From contig NZ_JBNYXW010000008.1 of assembly GCF_051380875.1 (NCBI RefSeq), positions 186,001 through 250,000 on the forward strand: a DNA stretch of 64,000 nucleotides, read 5' to 3'. The number at the start of each line of letters is the position of its first letter. Position 1 is the first letter of the stretch. The translations under genes were made by a program, and so were the position numbers. This document shows, one piece after another, positions 61,765 through 64,000 of the stretch. The DNA is from Janthinobacterium sp051380875 (GTDB lineage Bacteria; Pseudomonadota; Gammaproteobacteria; Burkholderiales; Burkholderiaceae_D). The notes below the pieces were generated by a model that worked only from the letters and a program-made list of their open reading frames with translations, did not search any database and had not been told where the DNA came from.

Positions 61765-62708
61765 GCGCCCTTCCCTTCGCTCTTGCCCTGCTCGCGCAAG
61801 GCTGCGCCTAGGGCCAGGAAGTAACGCGCCTGCATGGCCGGGTCGCGCAATTCGGCGGCTTGCGAAAAATCAAGCACGCTGGCCAGGTCCAGGCGTTCGA
61901 CCGGCATGTACAGATTGTCGGCCAGGTAGCCGTGCAAACCATCGCTGCCACCCGTCATCAACATCAGGCGGGCCAGCGAAATGAAATGGAACTGGCGGTC
62001 GAAATGGTCGAACGAACGCTGCAACTCGAGCGTGACGCGGTCGTAGTACTGGCTGGCGTCGGGCGACTGCAATTGCGCGAGCGTCACGTCGATGCGGCGC
62101 GCCTGGTACAGCTCGCCATTGAAACTCATGGTTAGCAAGCCGCCGTCGGCATCAAAAGACAGCACGGCGATGCCGCGTCCCGGCGTTTCCAGCAAGCTGG
62201 CGATATTGCGCTGCGCCATCTCGGGAATGTCGATCACGGACAGCCCGATCTTGCATTCGGCATACAGCGCCTGGCGCCGCGAGACGGCGCCGTTGCGCGC
62301 GGCGACGGCAAACACGCTGCTGCCGCGCTGGATGGCGTTAGGGTCGCCAAGGATGTCGAACACGTCGATGGTGGCGTCGGCCAGGGGAAAGTCCAGCATG
62401 TCCTTCAGGCGCCAGCCCACGGCCGTCTTCAATTCCTCGCGCGGCACGGCCGGCGCTTCCAGCGACAGCAACTGGTATTCGCCGCCGGCCAGCACGGTGC
62501 AGCAGTGGCGCGACGCGGCCTGTAATTCCTTGCCCAGCTTTTCCAGCGCCTCGGCCGGCGCGGGCCGCGCAGCGGCATGGAAACTGGCGCCCAGCACGCG
62601 CGGCATGCCGCCGGCGGGACGCTCGACCACGACGGCGCTGACGCCGTCGCGGCCGAACGACGTCGCCATCCAGCCATCGTATTTCTTTGCTCTTGCGAAT
62701 AAACCCAT
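61761..62708 (-). CDS. mshI: MSHA biogenesis protein MshI (PilM-like, actin fold)
   Basis: A 315-residue cytoplasmic actin-like protein that organises the inner-membrane platform. The pattern LKTAVGWRLKDML, FAVAARNGAVSRR and IAVLSFDADGGLLTMSFNGE fits the PilM/MshI family. Start at MGLFARAKKYD; the frame opens 20 codons earlier. A 128-bp AT-rich gap separates it from mshP, so this may be a second transcription start. Confidence 0.85.
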   Translation of the reverse strand: MGLFARAKKYDGWMATSFGRDGVSAVVVERPAGGMPRVLGASFHAAARPAPAEALEKLGKELQAASRHCCTVLAGGEYQLLSLEAPAVPREELKTAVGWRLKDMLDFPLADATIDVFDILGDPNAIQRGSSVFAVAARNGAVSRRQALYAECKIGLSVIDIPEMAQRNIASLLETPGRGIAVLSFDADGGLLTMSFNGELYQARRIDVTLAQLQSPDASQYYDRVTLELQRSFDHFDRQFHFISLARLMLMTGGSDGLHGYLADNLYMPVERLDLASVLDFSQAAELRDPAMQARYFLALGAALREQGKSEGKGA

Positions 62709-62836
62709 GCGAACTATCCAGTGTAAGTGCCTGCCCGATCTTGTCGCGCAGTTAATGCATCGAACCAATTTTAATTCATGAAACCAATTTTATTGTGTAA
62801 AAACAACAAATTAGCGATTTTTTCTTCCAGTCACCT

Positions 62837-63274
62837 TTAGTCTGCGAGAACCGCCTGCAAGCGGCGCTGCACATAATCGGCATTATTCTGCGGATTCGGA
62901 CAGCCGCCTGCCCCCGGCTGGTTGCAAGCTGTGGCCGTGATGGTCCAGCTGCGCAGGGAACCGGGGCCGGTGCCGAGGCTGCACTGCACGCTGACGCTAA
63001 AGGTGGACAGCGATGTGCCGGCAGGCAAGGCAAACGACGTACTGGGAACGCATTGTCCATCGATCAACTGCCGATACAAGCCCCACTCCAGGCCCGCGCG
63101 CGCGGCCTGCTCGGCGCGCACGCCCTGCACATCCAGCGCCGATTCAACTTGCTGCATGGTGAAAATATTCACCATCGCCGCGCCCAAGCCCGCCAGCACC
63201 ACCAGCAGGAAAATGGCCGTGACGAGGCTGAAACCGCGCATGCGGCGCAAGGGAAATCTTGTCATGGCGTTCAT
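62837..63274 (-). CDS. mshP: MSHA minor pilin-like protein MshP
   Basis: A 145-residue protein with a prepilin-like leader (RRMRGFSLVTAIFLLVVLAG), where the peptidase would cut after Gly in RG-FSLV, and a conserved membrane helix. The rest is Cys-containing and periplasmic. The 4-nt overlap with mshO shows coupling. Confidence 0.85.
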   Translation of the reverse strand: MNAMTRFPLRRMRGFSLVTAIFLLVVLAGLGAAMVNIFTMQQVESALDVQGVRAEQAARAGLEWGLYRQLIDGQCVPSTSFALPAGTSLSTFSVSVQCSLGTGPGSLRSWTITATACNQPGAGGCPNPQNNADYVQRRLQAVLAD

Positions 63275-64000
63275 GGTGTATTGCTGACCTGTACCTGCTG
63301 CACCAGGCGCAGCGTTCCCGTATTGCTGTTCTGCGCGCCCAGGCTCAGCACGATGCTGAGCAGACCGCGCGGTACATTTTTCAATGCCTCGTAGGTAAAG
63401 CAGCCTTTCGTCCCGTCGATAGCATTTGGCAAGATTTTTTGCGCCAGCAAGGCACGCACGGGGGCGGCTAACAACGGCGCCGCCGCTGCATCGAGCGGCT
63501 GCGTCGCCTGTATGGTATAGCCCGAATAGCGCGTCAAGGTCCCGGCCAGCGGATCGCAGACATAGCTGACAGGCGTCGTCACCACCTGGAAACGATGCGA
63601 TGGCGAAGGAAACTTCTTCAACGGCGCCTGCGCAAGGAAAGGATTGTTCTCCATGGTCACCAACGCCCCGCTGACAGCGGCCACCTTCGCCAGATTGCAG
63701 GCGTCGGCATTGACGGCACAGCCATAGGCATCGGGCAAGTTATCGCCCATATTGTAGACGGCGATAAAGTCGCCAGGCGCGAGCGCAGGCGGGTTCCCGA
63801 CGATGGTAAATTGATTCGCATTCACGCCAGCATCGACGGCATTGAACGCCAGCACGGCGCCGAGACCTGGTGGATCGTCCTCCGACAGATAGCGGCCGCC
63901 TGATTTCGTCAGCAGCAGTTCCAGGTACTTCCCGTCCGCGCTGACGCGTACACTATTGGGCAGGGCAAGGCGAACGTCGCGCACGATGCGCCGCGTGGCG
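63271..64000 (-). CDS. mshO: MSHA pilin-like protein MshO (N-terminus outside window)
   Basis: 243 codons are present, with the 5' part beyond the right edge. The visible start of the frame, ATRRIVRDVRLALPNSVRV, and the later beta-rich pseudopilin body with paired cysteines match MshO, a minor pilin. The prepilin leader is missing from the window. Confidence 0.82.
   Translation of the reverse strand, partial: ATRRIVRDVRLALPNSVRVSADGKYLELLLTKSGGRYLSEDDPPGLGAVLAFNAVDAGVNANQFTIVGNPPALAPGDFIAVYNMGDNLPDAYGCAVNADACNLAKVAAVSGALVTMENNPFLAQAPLKKFPSPSHRFQVVTTPVSYVCDPLAGTLTRYSGYTIQATQPLDAAAAPLLAAPVRALLAQKILPNAIDGTKGCFTYEALKNVPRGLLSIVLSLGAQNSNTGTLRLVQQVQVSNTP

Noticed and set aside
1..64000. tRNA, rRNA, CRISPR arrays, riboswitches and replication origins
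   Set aside because: I looked for cloverleaf-like ends, spaced direct repeats and DnaA-box clusters by eye and saw none that I could support. A covariance-model search would be needed to exclude small RNAs.

Overview
The window looks like chromosomal DNA of a high-GC betaproteobacterium of the Oxalobacteraceae, most likely close to Janthinobacterium, Duganella or Massilia. The reasons are the mix of housekeeping genes, a class I polyhydroxyalkanoate (PHA) synthase with its PhaR repressor, an MSHA-type pilus locus, a lipase with its own foldase, and uniformly GC-rich codon use outside one islet. This assignment rests on gene content; no rRNA gene is present to confirm it. I found no rRNA, tRNA or CRISPR array.

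Layout. Positions 1-5.2 kb hold a partial cpdB-like lipoprotein nucleotidase facing left, then prfB (with the classic in-frame TGA and +1 frameshift), a HAD phosphatase and lysS, ending in a strong terminator. From 5.2 to 16.6 kb come ppnN, a POT peptide transporter, a YecA/SEC-C protein, two small membrane-protein genes, a GNAT acetyltransferase, a translationally coupled pair (alpha/alpha-toroid protein plus AAC(3)-fold acetyltransferase) and an OPT-family transporter. From 16.8 to 27.6 kb come a class A penicillin-binding protein, a TetR regulator divergent from lipA-lipB, a 5'-nucleotidase, mfd and serB. From 27.8 to 40.3 kb come a small lipoprotein, a membrane-anchored serine hydrolase, a DUF4870-like protein, metC, rimO, phaR, phaC, pgeF-rluD, bamD, yaaA and a PIN-domain gene.

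From 40.3 to about 52.1 kb lies an accessory islet assembled from mobile DNA. It begins with a complete IS4-family element. Next is a Thoeris anti-phage system with one ThsA (SIR2 plus SLOG) and two different TIR-type ThsB proteins, in clearly AT-richer DNA. An IS3-family remnant without orfA follows. Then comes a tight three-gene operon for exported proteins: an unknown protein, a Tat-exported plant-like tyrosinase and a trypsin-like protease. A second IS3-family element and a full-length aminotransferase complete the islet. The right edge cuts into a resident aminotransferase gene, of which only the 3' half survives. The islet therefore carries a divergent intact copy of the gene it broke. 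No integrase is visible.

From 52.7 kb the backbone resumes with a degenerate HD-GYP protein and an OsmC-YcaO fusion, a possible partner of the RimO encoded at 31.9-33.3 kb. The window ends in an MSHA pilus assembly operon read right to left: mshO (partial), mshP, a pilM-like mshI, a pilN-like gene, mshJ, mshK, mshL, mshM, mshN.

The most interesting parts are the tyrosinase-protease operon (a possible secreted zymogen-activator cassette), the two-ThsB Thoeris locus, and the replaced aminotransferase at the islet edge.
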